This document shows positions 7,508 through 17,159 of a stretch of 64,000 nucleotides of DNA, piece by piece. The stretch's first letter is position 1. The number at the start of each line of letters is the position of its first letter. The notes beneath the pieces were generated by a model. That model searched no databases. It was not told where the DNA came from and saw only the letters and a program-made list of their open reading frames with translations. The stretch is from Roseimicrobium gellanilyticum (GTDB lineage: Bacteria > Verrucomicrobiota > Verrucomicrobiia > Verrucomicrobiales > Verrucomicrobiaceae): assembly GCF_003315205.1 (NCBI RefSeq), contig NZ_QNRR01000002.1:156881-220880 (forward strand), read 5' to 3'. The translations under genes and the position numbers were made by a program.

Positions 7508-8278
7508 CTACCACCTCCAGCGCCCACCCAGACGGTAGGTGTTGTAGTCGTCGCCGAAGTCCACACCGCCGCCGACATCCAGCCAGTCGAGCAGGGCATA
7601 ATAGCCGCTCACCTCAATCACGTACTCGTTGAAATTCTCCGTATCAGAGAAGAGGACGCTCGCTGTCAGTTCGAAGTTCTCGGTCACGGCAAAGCGGACC
7701 CCGGGACGTAGGAAGAGCGAAATGTCATCTTCGTAGATGTAGTCCAGATCGCCACCGGTCCAGTCGTAGCGGAAGCCGACTTCGCCATAGATGTGGAAAC
7801 GTTCTGTCACGGGGAGGAAGACGCCACCACCCACGGTTGCGGTGGTGAGGGAGAGGTCCTGCGCATTCGGTCCCTCTGCGAGGATGCGGTCGAGGCCAAA
7901 GTGGAGGAAGCCGATCTTCATCAACGCCACCCGCAGGTTCACGCCGAAGCCGCTGTCGCCGTCCAGCTTGTCATCGCCGCGGAAGTCATTGTAGGCATAG
8001 TGGCCTTCAAGGTGGCCCCAGCTCAGGAGTTCAGCATAGCGTCCGCCACCCCCGGAGCTGATTGCGCCGGAGCCATAGCTCTGCTTGGTGTAGTCACCAC
8101 CACCGCCGCCGCCATAGCTGTAGTTCGGCTGACTGGGGGAAGACTGGTATTCCTGATACTGCTGCGGGGCAGGCGCCGCGTTGTACGGATCGTAGGGGTA
8201 CTGGGCTTGGTAGTTCTGCGCGACGCCGGATGCGACGCTGCAAGCAAGCGCTGCCACAGGAAGGAGGAAACGTATCAT
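7508..8278 (-). CDS. Outer-membrane beta-barrel protein
   Basis: A 256-residue protein with a signal peptide (about 1-20, ending SGVAQ), then a Tyr/Pro/Gln- and Gly-rich low-complexity region to about residue 75. The C-terminal part has alternating hydrophobic/polar strands with many Tyr, Phe and Asp residues, ending GGRWRW. This pattern fits a small outer-membrane beta-barrel with an aromatic C-terminus. I cannot assign a transported substrate. It is a single gene, with an E-family repeat immediately after the stop. Confidence 0.65.
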   Translation of the reverse strand: MIRFLLPVAALACSVASGVAQNYQAQYPYDPYNAAPAPQQYQEYQSSPSQPNYSYGGGGGGDYTKQSYGSGAISSGGGGRYAELLSWGHLEGHYAYNDFRGDDKLDGDSGFGVNLRVALMKIGFLHFGLDRILAEGPNAQDLSLTTATVGGGVFLPVTERFHIYGEVGFRYDWTGGDLDYIYEDDISLFLRPGVRFAVTENFELTASVLFSDTENFNEYVIEVSGYYALLDWLDVGGGVDFGDDYNTYRLGGRWRW

Positions 8279-8586
8279 GGCCTACCAGCTTAAGGTTTCT
8301 TGAAAATAAGGGGTTCCTTAAGATTTCCCAGAAAATGCGAAAATGGCAAGTTTTTCCTTCAGGAAATGGAGGGGATGGTGGCTGCTGTAGCTCAACGTAG
8401 CTCGCGAGTCCCTTCGCGAGGAGAGTCGGTCGGTGGGCTGGCCACGCCAAAGCCGCACCAAAGGGCGATGCCGGGCAATCGGCCTTGATGTTCGGAACAT
8501 GATGAACCGAAACTTCCTTGGAGGGTCTTTTGCCCTGCACTGAGATCTCGCGAAGGGGCTCGCGAGCTACGTTGAGCTGCCTTGGC
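8279..8586. repeat. Intergenic region holding an inverted REP pair (R3 8392-8420, R4 8547-8574)
   Basis: No gene is seen. R3 (CAACGTAGCTCGCGAGTCCC and onward) and R4 (its inverse, with one change: GGGGCT for GGGACT) enclose about 125 bases. This makes a REPIN-like doublet between the outer-membrane protein start and the HIT gene stop. The first 100 bases, AT-richer, may hold the promoter of the outer-membrane protein gene. Confidence 0.8.
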
Positions 8587-8931
8587 TCAGCCCGGCGGCC
8601 AGCCAAGTTCACGCCCGGCCAGCAGGTGCACGTGCATATGCGGCACGGTCTCGCCAGCGTCCTTGCCATGATTGATGGCGAGACGGAATCCCTTGTCCGT
8701 GGAGTTCACGCCAAGTTGGGTGGCAATTTTCCCCGCTGCCAGCAGCAGCGCGCCGAGCGTCGCCTGGTCGTCCGCCACAGCATCACCGACACGGGGGATG
8801 ACCTTCTTCGGCACAATCAAGACATGCACCGGTGCCTTCGGATTGATGTCGCGGAAGGATACGCAGAAGTCATCTTCATAAATGATGTCGGCGGGAATCT
8901 CGCGGGCGATGATCTTTTCGAAGAGGGTCAT
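8587..8931 (-). CDS. HIT (histidine triad) nucleotide-binding protein
   Basis: A 114-residue HINT-type protein, the usual length for the family. The histidine triad HMHVHLL has His98, His100 and His102, and the protein ends GRELGWPPG, as in bacterial HinT proteins. Family members hydrolyse nucleoside phosphoramidates and related adducts. It begins MTLFEKIIAREIPA at 8931; the longer reading frame upstream does not resemble the family. It is divergent from the SLBB-like gene at 9041. High confidence in family, none in physiological substrate. Confidence 0.92.
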   Translation of the reverse strand: MTLFEKIIAREIPADIIYEDDFCVSFRDINPKAPVHVLIVPKKVIPRVGDAVADDQATLGALLLAAGKIATQLGVNSTDKGFRLAINHGKDAGETVPHMHVHLLAGRELGWPPG

Positions 8932-9040
8932 GGCGGAAATGGGAAGGGAATGTGCGATTGGACTTTCGGTGACACCCAAAGTCAAGGAACAAGGGGCGTG
9001 CATCCTTGACGCTGAAAGTCCCGAAGTGCTACAACCGGAC

Positions 9041-9532
9041 ATGCGTCTGAGGAATCGATGGTCGGTATGGCTGGTGTGTGGAGCGTCGCTTCTGGCAGTC
9101 CTTTGCTGGCTCGCCTTCGCGCCTTCCTCCACGGCGCCCAAAAGTGGCATGGTGAAGGTGATCGGCGCGGTGGCAAAACAGGGTGAGTATCCCTGGCAGC
9201 AAGGCCTGACCGCAAAGCAATTGGTCACCGACGCTGGTGGGCTGACGCCATTCGGGTTCTGGAAAGTTCAGGTGTACGACGTCAATCCTGCCTGGCACGT
9301 GAAACTGGGACGTCGCACCAAGGGATTGCTGGTGACTGTTGTGAACTGGGTCGATGACAGTCTGGACTCGATGTGGGAAACCTGTCACCTGCCCGGGGAG
9401 TCCCCTGACCTGCGCATGAAGAAGACGCCACCGTCTGCGAAAGCGACGGTGAACCTTCGCGTGCCTGCTGAAGACATCACCCTCTCTCCGGGTGATGTCG
9501 TGCTGGTGCCTGAGAGGATCGTGACTTTTTGA
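9041..9532 (+). CDS. Membrane-anchored SLBB-like protein
   Basis: 163 residues: one N-terminal membrane segment (about 8-27, after MRLRNRW), then a beta-rich part starting VKVIGAVAKQGEYPW, with AKQLVTDAGGLTPFG and the ending LSPGDVVLVPERIVTF. This is the pattern of a soluble-ligand-binding beta-grasp (SLBB) domain, as in Wza-type polysaccharide export proteins, but the export domain itself is missing. It is probably a periplasmic or surface glycan-binding accessory protein. No capsule genes are nearby. The start at 9041 gives a clean anchor segment. Confidence 0.65.
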   Translation: MRLRNRWSVWLVCGASLLAVLCWLAFAPSSTAPKSGMVKVIGAVAKQGEYPWQQGLTAKQLVTDAGGLTPFGFWKVQVYDVNPAWHVKLGRRTKGLLVTVVNWVDDSLDSMWETCHLPGESPDLRMKKTPPSAKATVNLRVPAEDITLSPGDVVLVPERIVTF

Positions 9533-9556
9533 GTGACAGAGGGAAGTGGTGACAAC

Positions 9557-12172
9557 TCAGCCCTCTTCCGCATCTGCAGCCGGACCTGCAGCCTTCTTCT
9601 TCCCGAACTTCTCCCTCGCGGTCGCCGTCTTCTTGGCGGCCTTCGGCTTGGGTTCGCGTGGGGGGAACTCCCAGCTCAGCAGGCGCTTGCCGCCCACGTT
9701 GCACACGAGGATGGCACTGAAGGGGCGTCCCTTCTTGGAGATCATGCCTTCGATGAGCCCGGTCTTGCCTTCGGTGAAGAACTTCCTCGCGTTCTCTTCG
9801 GTGATGGCCTTCTTGCAGAGCTCACGCGGCAGGCGAGCGTTGCACTTCTTCTGGTCAGTCATCGCGATCTTGCACGCGTAGGCGTTGGGCAGGACGTGGA
9901 TGTCTGACTTGCGTCCGGCTTTGGCGCACACCGGGCAGGGGCAGAGCACGGGGGCTTCATCCCAATCCAGTTCATCGCTCTGGCCTTTCTCGAAGACGAA
10001 GTTGACCTTCTTGTCCTCCTTGATCTCGATGCCGGCGCGGAATTCCTTGCCCAGGCGGCTGCGGAATCCATCCATCGGCTCGAGGAAACGTTTCTCGATA
10101 AGCGTGCGCACCTGGTCCTCGGTGAGCTCCTTGCCCGCCACGTTCTTGAAGACGCGCAGCTTGCAGTTGTCACCCTTGCACAGGTAGTAGTCCGTCGTTT
10201 GCTTGAAGGCCTTGCTGCCGCAGAAGGGGCACGTGGCGTGGAAGTCCGGGAAGGCCTTTTCCTTCATGGTCTTCACGTACGCCTTGCTCTTGTCCACGAT
10301 GTCTGCCGCGAGCGTGCGGATGTCCTTCATGAAGCTCACGCGATCGAGACGGCGATGCTCCATCTCACGCAGCTTGTACTCCCACTGGCCGGTGAGTTCC
10401 GGAGAGGAGAGCGTCTCCGCGCCAATCTCATTGAGCTGGTCCACCAGTTCGAGCCCCTTCGTGGTGACGATGAGGTCGCGCTGCTGGCGCTCGATGTACT
10501 TGTCGTGGATGAGACCTTCGATGATGGCCGCGCGCGTGGCGGGTGTGCCGAGGCCGCGCTCGCTCATGGCTTCGGCGAGCTCTTCGTCCTCCACCAGCTT
10601 GCCTGCGCCTTCCATGGTGGAGAGCAGGGTCGCTTCGTTGTAGCGGGGTGGGGGCTTGGTGACTTCCTGGCGGGTCTCGATGTCCTGCACCTTGGCCTTC
10701 TCATTCGGAGCGACCGGCACGAGGACCTTGCCACCGCCTTCGCCGTCCTGCTCGTCCGCGGCCTTTTTGCCGTAGACTTCCAGCCAGCCGGGCACGCGCA
10801 TGATCTTGCCGTCCGTCTTGAAGGCATCATCCCCGATGCGGGAGATGCGCGTCGTCACGTCGAACTCGGCGGCCGGGAAGAACACCGCGAGGAAGCGGCG
10901 CAGCACCATATCATAGAGCTTCTGCTCGGCCTCATCCAGGCTCTTGGGCGGCATCTGCCCGGTGGGGATGATGGCAAAGTGGTCGCTCACCTTGCTGCTG
11001 TCGAAGATACGGCGGTTCGGGCGCACCCAGTCGTTGTCCAGGATGCGGTCGCAGAAGGGACGCAGCTCTGTGGGGAAGGCGCCGGACTTCGCACTCGTAA
11101 GCTGGGAGAAGCTCTTGATGGTGCCCTTCACGGTGCCGATGTAGTCATTCGGCAGGAAGCGGGAGTCCGTACGGGGATAGGTGAGTGCCTTGTGGCGCTC
11201 ATAGAGGGACTGCGCGAGCTGCAGGGTGCGGCGGGCGCTGAAGCCAAAGCGGTTGCTGGCCTCGCGTTGTAGGCTGGTGAGGTCGTAGAGAAGGGGAGCA
11301 ATCTGGCGCGTGGGCTTCGTGGTTTCCTCCACGATGGCCTCTTTGCCCGTGCAGCGGGCCACGATGGCCTCGGCCACCTCCTTGTCCCAGATGCGCTCGG
11401 CCTTGCTGTGCTCGTCCGTCTCGTCCTTCTTCCAGGCTTCATCCAGCCAGCGGCCGGCGTATTCTCCGGCCTTCACGCCGAAGAGAGCATGCACTTCCCA
11501 GTAGGTGCGCGGAACGAAGTTCGCGATCTCCCGCTCACGCTTCGCCATGATGGTGAGAGTAGGGGTCTGCACCCGGCCCACGGGGGTGAGGCGGAAGCCG
11601 CCGTGGCGGGAATTCAGCGCCGTGAGCGCGCGCGTACTATTAATACCCACGATCCAGTCGCTCTCGCTGCGGCACTTCGCGGCGGCGGCCAGGGGCTGCA
11701 TGTCCTCGTCTGACCGCATCTGCTGGAAGGCCTCCAGGATGGCGTTGTTGGTCATGGACTGCATCCACATGCGCTGGATGGGCTTGTGGGTGCCGGTGGC
11801 CTCGATGATGTTGCGGAAAATCAGCTCGCCCTCACGCCCGGCGTCGCAGGCGTTGATGATTTCACCGACATCCTTGCGCTTGATGAGGCGGGAGACCACC
11901 CGGTAGCGGTCGGCGGTCTTGTCGATGGGCTTGAGCTCGAACTTTTCGGGAAGGATGGGCAGGGTGGTGAAGCCCCAGCCGATCTTCTTGCCATCCTTCA
12001 TGGGCATTTCCTGCTCCAGCAGGTGACCCACGGCGGAGGTGATGACATGGGTCTCGTTCTCGAAATAGTCGTTCTCCTTGTGGAACGTGGTCATGCCGGG
12101 AGCCTTGGCGAGCGCGCGGGCAAGATCGGCCGCTACGCTGGGCTTTTCGGCGATGATGAGGGCTTTGGACAT
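9557..12172 (-). CDS. topB: DNA topoisomerase III (type IA)
   Basis: Relaxes and decatenates DNA by cutting one strand. Of 871 residues from the ATG at 12172 (three more from an upstream start), the N-terminal Toprim domain shows [11 protein letters not shown] and DAGREGELI (110-118). The catalytic tyrosine is Tyr332 in [13 protein letters not shown]. The C-terminal third carries zinc-ribbon-like Cys pairs ([19 protein letters not shown]) and toprim-associated repeats ([18 protein letters not shown]). The tail is Lys/Ala-rich. It converges on the SLBB gene. Plasmid-type TopB proteins look similar, but no mobility genes lie nearby. Confidence 0.95.
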   Translation of the reverse strand: MSKALIIAEKPSVAADLARALAKAPGMTTFHKENDYFENETHVITSAVGHLLEQEMPMKDGKKIGWGFTTLPILPEKFELKPIDKTADRYRVVSRLIKRKDVGEIINACDAGREGELIFRNIIEATGTHKPIQRMWMQSMTNNAILEAFQQMRSDEDMQPLAAAAKCRSESDWIVGINSTRALTALNSRHGGFRLTPVGRVQTPTLTIMAKREREIANFVPRTYWEVHALFGVKAGEYAGRWLDEAWKKDETDEHSKAERIWDKEVAEAIVARCTGKEAIVEETTKPTRQIAPLLYDLTSLQREASNRFGFSARRTLQLAQSLYERHKALTYPRTDSRFLPNDYIGTVKGTIKSFSQLTSAKSGAFPTELRPFCDRILDNDWVRPNRRIFDSSKVSDHFAIIPTGQMPPKSLDEAEQKLYDMVLRRFLAVFFPAAEFDVTTRISRIGDDAFKTDGKIMRVPGWLEVYGKKAADEQDGEGGGKVLVPVAPNEKAKVQDIETRQEVTKPPPRYNEATLLSTMEGAGKLVEDEELAEAMSERGLGTPATRAAIIEGLIHDKYIERQQRDLIVTTKGLELVDQLNEIGAETLSSPELTGQWEYKLREMEHRRLDRVSFMKDIRTLAADIVDKSKAYVKTMKEKAFPDFHATCPFCGSKAFKQTTDYYLCKGDNCKLRVFKNVAGKELTEDQVRTLIEKRFLEPMDGFRSRLGKEFRAGIEIKEDKKVNFVFEKGQSDELDWDEAPVLCPCPVCAKAGRKSDIHVLPNAYACKIAMTDQKKCNARLPRELCKKAITEENARKFFTEGKTGLIEGMISKKGRPFSAILVCNVGGKRLLSWEFPPREPKPKAAKKTATAREKFGKKKAAGPAADAEEG

Positions 12173-12332
12173 AAAAAGCACAAAGGCATACGAGTCAGCC
12201 GGATGTCAAGACACAATGGATACTCCGGGGCAATCTGCCCGATCATGTTTCACTCCGGCGTGACGTGTAAAAAAGGTGTACGGCGCTGATGCAGAACGGG
12301 ACGCAAAAGGTTGCATCCTTCCGAAACCTTCT

Positions 12333-13835
12333 TCAGACCAGTTTCTTCCCTTTGGTCTCTGGAGCGAACCACACCAGAACCATGCCCACAATATAGACGG
12401 AGCAGAGAATGGTGTAGGCGTTCACCGCCCCGCCAAACCCTTTCTCCAAATTGGCGAATTGCAATCCGCCGACGGCGGCGATGATGCGGCCGACATTGAA
12501 GCAGAAGCCCTGCCCGGTGGCCCGCACGGCGGTGGGGAAGAGCTCCGGCAGATAGAGGGGGAAGAAGCCGTAGAAGGAGGCCGTAAGTCCCCCCATGAGG
12601 AACGCGCTGATGAAGAACCAGGTGCCAATCTCCGTGTTCGTTTGGAAGAACGTGATGGAGGAGGCCATGGCGAGGATGCAGCAGAGCAGGTAGGTGAGGC
12701 GGCGGTTCAGAATGTCCGCCAGCACCGGGGTGAGCAGGGTGATGACGCACGCGCCGAAGGCCGTGGCGAGCTGGGTGTAGGCCTTCACTTCTACGGGACT
12801 CGTGCCATGCAGGTTCAAGGAACCGGACCACTTCGGGGCATGTTGAGCTGCACCCCAAGTGCCCAGCAGGGCGATTCCCGCCAAGGTCGCGCCAATGAGC
12901 AGATTCTTCCGGATGGTAATGCGGGTGTCGTGAGTCATGGTACCCGCCGAGGCGGCGCGGTGGAGATAGCGGCGGACGGGTAGCAGGAAGCCCCAGATGA
13001 CCATGCCGAATCCAGTGATCGTCACAATCGTGGCCCAAGTGGCATCGAAGCCCATGGGAGACCACGCATAGATCATAAAGAGAGCCACCGTGGCGCCGAA
13101 CAGCACACCGAGGAGATCAGGAGTGCTCCAGAAGGAGGTGGAGCCGGCCTTCTTCTCCTCCTCCCACTTGTCCGACTCGGGGACGAAGATTCGGATGAGG
13201 AAGATGAGGATGGCGGGAAAGGCGCCGGAGATCATGAGGAAGCGCCAGGCACCATGGTCGAAGAGGTACTTGTTGAGGTCGTCCGAAGCGCCCAATGCGG
13301 TGGACCAGCCCGTGATGGTGCCGATGAAGGCGCTCATGCCAAGGCTGAGCAGGGCGACGAGCAGGTAGCCGATGTTCGCTGCCGCACCGATGGCCCCCGC
13401 GACCCACGCGCGGCTGCCCTTCGTCCATAGTTCATTCACCAGCGCCACGCCGAGGGCCCACTCACCGCCCATGCCGAGGGAGGCCACGAAACGCAGCAGC
13501 GCGATCTGCCACGCTTCCGTGGCGAAACCGCAGAGGCCCGTGAAGATGGCGTACGTGAAAATGCTGAACGTCATGGCGCGCACGCGACCGATGCGGTCGC
13601 CGAGCCAGCCGAAGAAGACACCACCCGTGGCCGCACCCACCAGGAAGGTGGCGATGATTACTGTAAACCAGCTGCTCACCGTCTTTGCCATGTCCTCGGG
13701 AGCCACTGTGTTCACCAGCAGATCTTTGAGCGCGTCAGGCCCAATCAGCGGGAACAGGCCCATTTCAAATCCGTCGAACATCCAGCCGAGGAAGGCGGCC
13801 AGAAGAGCCATGTTGCGGGAGCGGTGTGATGACAT
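12333..13835 (-). CDS. MFS transporter (metabolite:H+ symporter type)
   Basis: A 500-residue inner-membrane protein with about twelve hydrophobic segments. The MFS signature between helices 2 and 3 is GWLGDRIGRVRAM, and FDGFEMGLFPLIG in helix 1 resembles aromatic-acid or sugar-acid symporters of the MFS. A long charged loop near residues 205-225 and an extra loop around 285-340 divide the halves. The substrate is unknown. It lies downstream of, and in the same direction as, an uncharacterised gene at 14009-14530, but a strong terminator separates them. Confidence 0.85.
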   Translation of the reverse strand: MSSHRSRNMALLAAFLGWMFDGFEMGLFPLIGPDALKDLLVNTVAPEDMAKTVSSWFTVIIATFLVGAATGGVFFGWLGDRIGRVRAMTFSIFTYAIFTGLCGFATEAWQIALLRFVASLGMGGEWALGVALVNELWTKGSRAWVAGAIGAAANIGYLLVALLSLGMSAFIGTITGWSTALGASDDLNKYLFDHGAWRFLMISGAFPAILIFLIRIFVPESDKWEEEKKAGSTSFWSTPDLLGVLFGATVALFMIYAWSPMGFDATWATIVTITGFGMVIWGFLLPVRRYLHRAASAGTMTHDTRITIRKNLLIGATLAGIALLGTWGAAQHAPKWSGSLNLHGTSPVEVKAYTQLATAFGACVITLLTPVLADILNRRLTYLLCCILAMASSITFFQTNTEIGTWFFISAFLMGGLTASFYGFFPLYLPELFPTAVRATGQGFCFNVGRIIAAVGGLQFANLEKGFGGAVNAYTILCSVYIVGMVLVWFAPETKGKKLV

Positions 13836-13932
13836 GCGGGAGTGTGTGGGGGAGCGGGAGTCGGGAGGGTGATGCCGGGGAATTGAAGGGAAAGGTAAAC
13901 AGCGTGGGAAGAAAATCCTTGCGCCAAGTCAC

Positions 13933-13966
13933 AAAAAAGCCGCCGCAGGTGACTACCTGCGGCGGC
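13933..13966 (-). terminator. Rho-independent terminator, minus strand
   Basis: A perfect 12-bp stem (GCCGCCGCAGGT 13939-13950 with its complement 13955-13966) has a four-base loop. On the minus strand the stem is followed by TTTTTT (complement of 13933-13938). It ends the gene at 14009-14530. Confidence 0.92.
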
Positions 13967-14008
13967 TGTACGAATTTTGCTCAGTCTGGAATAAATCCAG
14001 CGTGGTGA

Positions 14009-14530
14009 TCAATCCACGAGCATGGCCGCCATGGTCATGGTGGAGGCGCGCTTGGCAGCGGGTGCCGGAGCGGCTTCTTCCTGCTCGTGAGCTTCCAGCA
14101 ACTCGATGTGGAGCTGGGCCAGTTCACGCACCTGTTCGGCGGTGAAGGTTCCATTCCAGTTCTCGTAGCGGAGCACCGTGCCGGGATCGCGATCGCCGTC
14201 CCACACACGCACCAGATAACGGGCGGGCTGGTAGCATTCGCGTTCGCGGAAGAGCGGTCCGTGGCCACCGGTGAAATAGGTGGTCAGGGATTCGCGGTCA
14301 TGAATCCGCTGGGTGGCGGGCAGCAGTTCACTGAGGATTCCGAAGATGCAGCCGCGTCCGCGGCCGTCCGAGTAGCTTCCGCGCACGAGACGCTGCACGT
14401 TGTCCCGAAGATGGCGCACACAGGCCGGATCGAACTTGGAGAAACAGTACAGAGCATCCCCGATGATTTGCGGATGCAGGTTACGAAGCGAGGGTTTGGC
14501 CTCACTGAGATGAGGTAGGGAGGTATTCAT
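14009..14530 (-). CDS. Uncharacterised protein
   Basis: A 173-residue soluble protein. No family recognised. The middle (RYLVRVWDGDRDPGTVL) is strand-rich and the C-terminus is an Ala/Glu-rich helix (ELAQLHIELLEAHEQEEAAPAP). It carries four scattered Cys. It has its own strong terminator at 13933-13966 and about 230 upstream bases, including an AT-rich block near 14650 that may be its promoter, so it is likely a single-gene unit. Confidence 0.65.
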   Translation of the reverse strand: MNTSLPHLSEAKPSLRNLHPQIIGDALYCFSKFDPACVRHLRDNVQRLVRGSYSDGRGRGCIFGILSELLPATQRIHDRESLTTYFTGGHGPLFRERECYQPARYLVRVWDGDRDPGTVLRYENWNGTFTAEQVRELAQLHIELLEAHEQEEAAPAPAAKRASTMTMAAMLVD

Positions 14531-14757
14531 GGCAGTGGTAAGGTTGGGGGTTGGGCACAGCCTGTGGTTTTCGTGAGGCGCCCGTGTGCATGCACATGGG
14601 ACCTCACCCGTTCATATTGACAATCGCGCCGCGAAGGGGCTCAGGTCTTTTTATAGAAAATTTTTTCCCGGGGTGTGAAAATCCCTTGCCGCTCAAGGCC
14701 GTTTGTGGTGAACGGGCTGTGCTAAATACCACTGTGAACGGGTCCTTGCCGGGCCGG

Positions 14758-15147
14758 TCAGGCAGGCAGGGCATCACAGATAACCTTTGTATCGGTGAAC
14801 TGCCGGAACCGAGCGGCCTTCCCATCCTGCAGGTCAAAGATGTGCACGGTCGCGGCCCGGAACGACTTGCCTGACACCCGGTGCGCGCCCCGATAGGTGC
14901 CAACGACGATCACGCTGGTGCCTGCATCGAGGTATTGCTCGATATCAAACCCAAAGCCCTCCCAGCGGCTGGCATTGCCTTCAAAGACCCCTTTGATGAT
15001 GGCATCTGCTCCAATCCAGGTGCGGCCTCCTGGGAAGCCCTCACTTTGAATCCATGCAATATCCGGAGTGCACAGTGCGCGGAAGGTATCATAGTCCTGT
15101 GAGCGGTAGGAACGGTAGAGGGACTGGATGGTTTCGATGTTGGTCAT
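14758..15147 (-). CDS. SnoaL-like (NTF2 fold) protein
   Basis: A 129-residue protein with the cone-shaped NTF2/ketosteroid-isomerase pattern: an N-terminal helix (IETIQSLYRSYRSQD), DIAWIQSEGFPGGRTW, then strands such as VIVVGTYRGAHRVSGK and a final ARFRQFTDTKVICDAL. Members include enzymes and ligand-binding proteins, so only the fold can be named. The start at 15147 fits family length; upstream in-frame sequence is low-complexity. It stands alone, downstream of a REP doublet. Confidence 0.8.
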   Translation of the reverse strand: MTNIETIQSLYRSYRSQDYDTFRALCTPDIAWIQSEGFPGGRTWIGADAIIKGVFEGNASRWEGFGFDIEQYLDAGTSVIVVGTYRGAHRVSGKSFRAATVHIFDLQDGKAARFRQFTDTKVICDALPA

Positions 15148-15270
15148 GGTAGCTGAGTAGGGAGGTGGTGGAGTGGTGGTAAGCGCGTGGCTGATGCGTC
15201 GATAGGAGGGCTGCTGGAAGGGAATACGTTTTGCCTTGGTGTATGGGGGCAATAACAGAAAGACGGCCTC

Positions 15271-15336
15271 CAACGTAGCTCGCGAGTGTATCTACCCCTG
15301 AAGGAAAACTCGCGAAGGGACTCGCGAGCTACGTTG
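15271..15336. repeat. Inverted REP pair R5 (partial) and R6
   Basis: R5 at 15271-15287 is truncated after CGCGAGT. R6 at 15309-15336 is complete and inverted. The doublet lies between the start of the SnoaL-like gene and the GntP-type permease. Confidence 0.8.
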
Positions 15337-15412
15337 GGCTTCGCCCGCGCGACTCCGAAATCCCGCGTTATCGGCGTTGACGAATGCGTTTGTTTCTGCC
15401 CTTCATCTGCGC

Positions 15413-16837
15413 GTGACTTTTGCCCCGATTTCCTCCCTCATCATCTCCGCCGCTGCTGCTGCACCTGCTGCCGCCTCGACTCCTGCATCTACTGCCAGTA
15501 CCTCCACGCTGCTGATGCTCACGGGGGGAGCGATTGTCTTGATTGTCGTTCTCATCGCGAAGCTGCGCATCAATGCGTTCCTCGCGCTGTTCTTTGCCGC
15601 TCTCCTGGTGGGTCTCGGCTCAGGCATGGAAGCCGGCAAGGTGGCCGCAGCCTTTCAAACGGGGATGGGCAAGACGCTCGGTGGTGTCGCAGGCATTCTC
15701 GGATTGGGCACCATGTTGGGTGGGCTGCTCGCAGCCTCTGGAGGTGCGGCGGTACTGGCGCGTGGTCTGATCGATCTCATGGGTCCGAAGCGCGTGCAGT
15801 GGTGCCTCATGCTGCTGGCGCTCGCGGTTGGATTCACCACGTGGTTCGCTGTGGGCCTTGTGATGCTGGTGCCGATTCTCCTGAATCTTACGAAGGAAAC
15901 GGGCATGCCCTTCCTCAAGCTCGCGCTGCCGCTGCTGGCCGTGCTCTCCATCATGCATGGCGTGATGCCGCCGCACCCTGGACCGCTGGTGGCCATCGCC
16001 CAGCTGAAGGCGAATCTCGGCATGGTCATCGTGTGGGGCATGGTGGCAGCCATTCCCATGGCAGCCCTCGCGGGCCCGATGTTTGCGAGCTGGGCGGTGA
16101 ATCGTGTGAAGGTCGATGCGCCTGAGCCGCCGGTCACCAGCAGTGCGCTGGAGCATCCCACGCCCACTCTTGGTCGCACGGTGGCCGCCCTGGCATTGCC
16201 CGTGGTGCTGATTCTGGCGCACACCATTTCCGAGCTGTTCATCCCGGCCAAGCCGGAGCTTCGCTCGGAGACTCAAGCCTTCATCTACAACATCACCGCC
16301 ATGATTGGCAATCCCACGCTGGCGCTGGGTCTCGCGGTGCTCTTTGCAGGTTGGGCCTTCAAGTTCACCCGGGCGGACGCGCTGAAGATTGGTGAGAAAT
16401 CCCTCGGACCCATCGGCATGACCCTGCTCGTCGTGGGCGGGGGTGGGGGACTCAATCAGATGCTCCAGGACAGCGGCTCGGCGAACGCGATTGCCGAAAT
16501 GGCCAGATCAGCGCACCTGCCTCCCATGGTCTTTGGATGGCTCTGCGCGGCGCTCGTGCGTGTGGCCACGGGCTCTGCGACGGTCGCTATCACCGCTGCG
16601 TGTGGTCTGGTGGCTCCCATGGCGCTGAGCACTCCCGGAGTGAACCTCGAACTCCTCGTGGTGTGCGTGGGCTGCGGCTCCCTTTTCCTCTCCCACCTCA
16701 ATGACGCCGGCTTCTGGATCGTGAAGGATCTCCTCGGCCTCACCGTCGCTCAAACCTTCCGCACCTGGACGGTGACGGAGACGCTGATCGGTGTCTCCGG
16801 TCTGTTCGTGTGCTGGGGATTGGATGCGATTTTTTAA
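15413..16837 (+). CDS. GntP-family permease (gluconate/glycerate-type symporter)
   Basis: An integral membrane protein of about 474 residues with 11-13 hydrophobic helices. Conserved GntP features are visible: LRINAFLALFFAALLVGLGSG after the first helix, LSIMHGVMPPHPGPLVAI and the C-terminal SHLNDAGFWIVKD. Family members import gluconate or related sugar acids with H+. The N-terminus is unusually Ala-rich; starts at GTG 15413, TTG 15377 or ATG 15515 are all possible. It lies next to the GMC dehydrogenase pair, which may act on a related substrate, but with a 173-bp inverted-repeat element between. Confidence 0.85.
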   Translation: MTFAPISSLIISAAAAAPAAASTPASTASTSTLLMLTGGAIVLIVVLIAKLRINAFLALFFAALLVGLGSGMEAGKVAAAFQTGMGKTLGGVAGILGLGTMLGGLLAASGGAAVLARGLIDLMGPKRVQWCLMLLALAVGFTTWFAVGLVMLVPILLNLTKETGMPFLKLALPLLAVLSIMHGVMPPHPGPLVAIAQLKANLGMVIVWGMVAAIPMAALAGPMFASWAVNRVKVDAPEPPVTSSALEHPTPTLGRTVAALALPVVLILAHTISELFIPAKPELRSETQAFIYNITAMIGNPTLALGLAVLFAGWAFKFTRADALKIGEKSLGPIGMTLLVVGGGGGLNQMLQDSGSANAIAEMARSAHLPPMVFGWLCAALVRVATGSATVAITAACGLVAPMALSTPGVNLELLVVCVGCGSLFLSHLNDAGFWIVKDLLGLTVAQTFRTWTVTETLIGVSGLFVCWGLDAIF

Positions 16838-16899
16838 AGGTGATGCCAGAGGAGAGCGGCATGTTTCGCGACTGATTCGGATGCTGTGACGCGGAGCGT

Positions 16900-17072
16900 C
16901 CTTGGACTGCGCGCAGCCTGCTGCCGCTTTGAAGAGTCCACAGCCTGCTGTGGCGATGGTGACACTCGCTCGTGGGGTGGCGCATCCGGAAAAGCTTGGC
17001 GACTTCGTCGCGGTGGAGCGTGCAGCAGGCTGCACTTTAGGAAAGCGGCAGCAGGCTGCGCGCAGTCCAAGG
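16900..17072. repeat. 173-bp element with perfect 31-bp terminal inverted repeats
   Basis: CCTTGGACTGCGCGCAGCCT onward (16900-16930) is the exact reverse complement of 17042-17072. The pairing continues imperfectly inward (CAGCCTGCTG at about 16941 against CAGCAGGCTG at about 17026). The whole intergenic stretch 16838-17159 holds no gene. Size resembles the E-family pairs, but the sequence is unrelated to E, F or REP units. Confidence 0.85.
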
Positions 17073-17159
17073 CCTTCGGCACCTGTTCCATATCGCTAAC
17101 CTGACGTTTGCGCGGACTTGATGCACCGTTGTATGGTCAATGGACCATATCACCAACCA

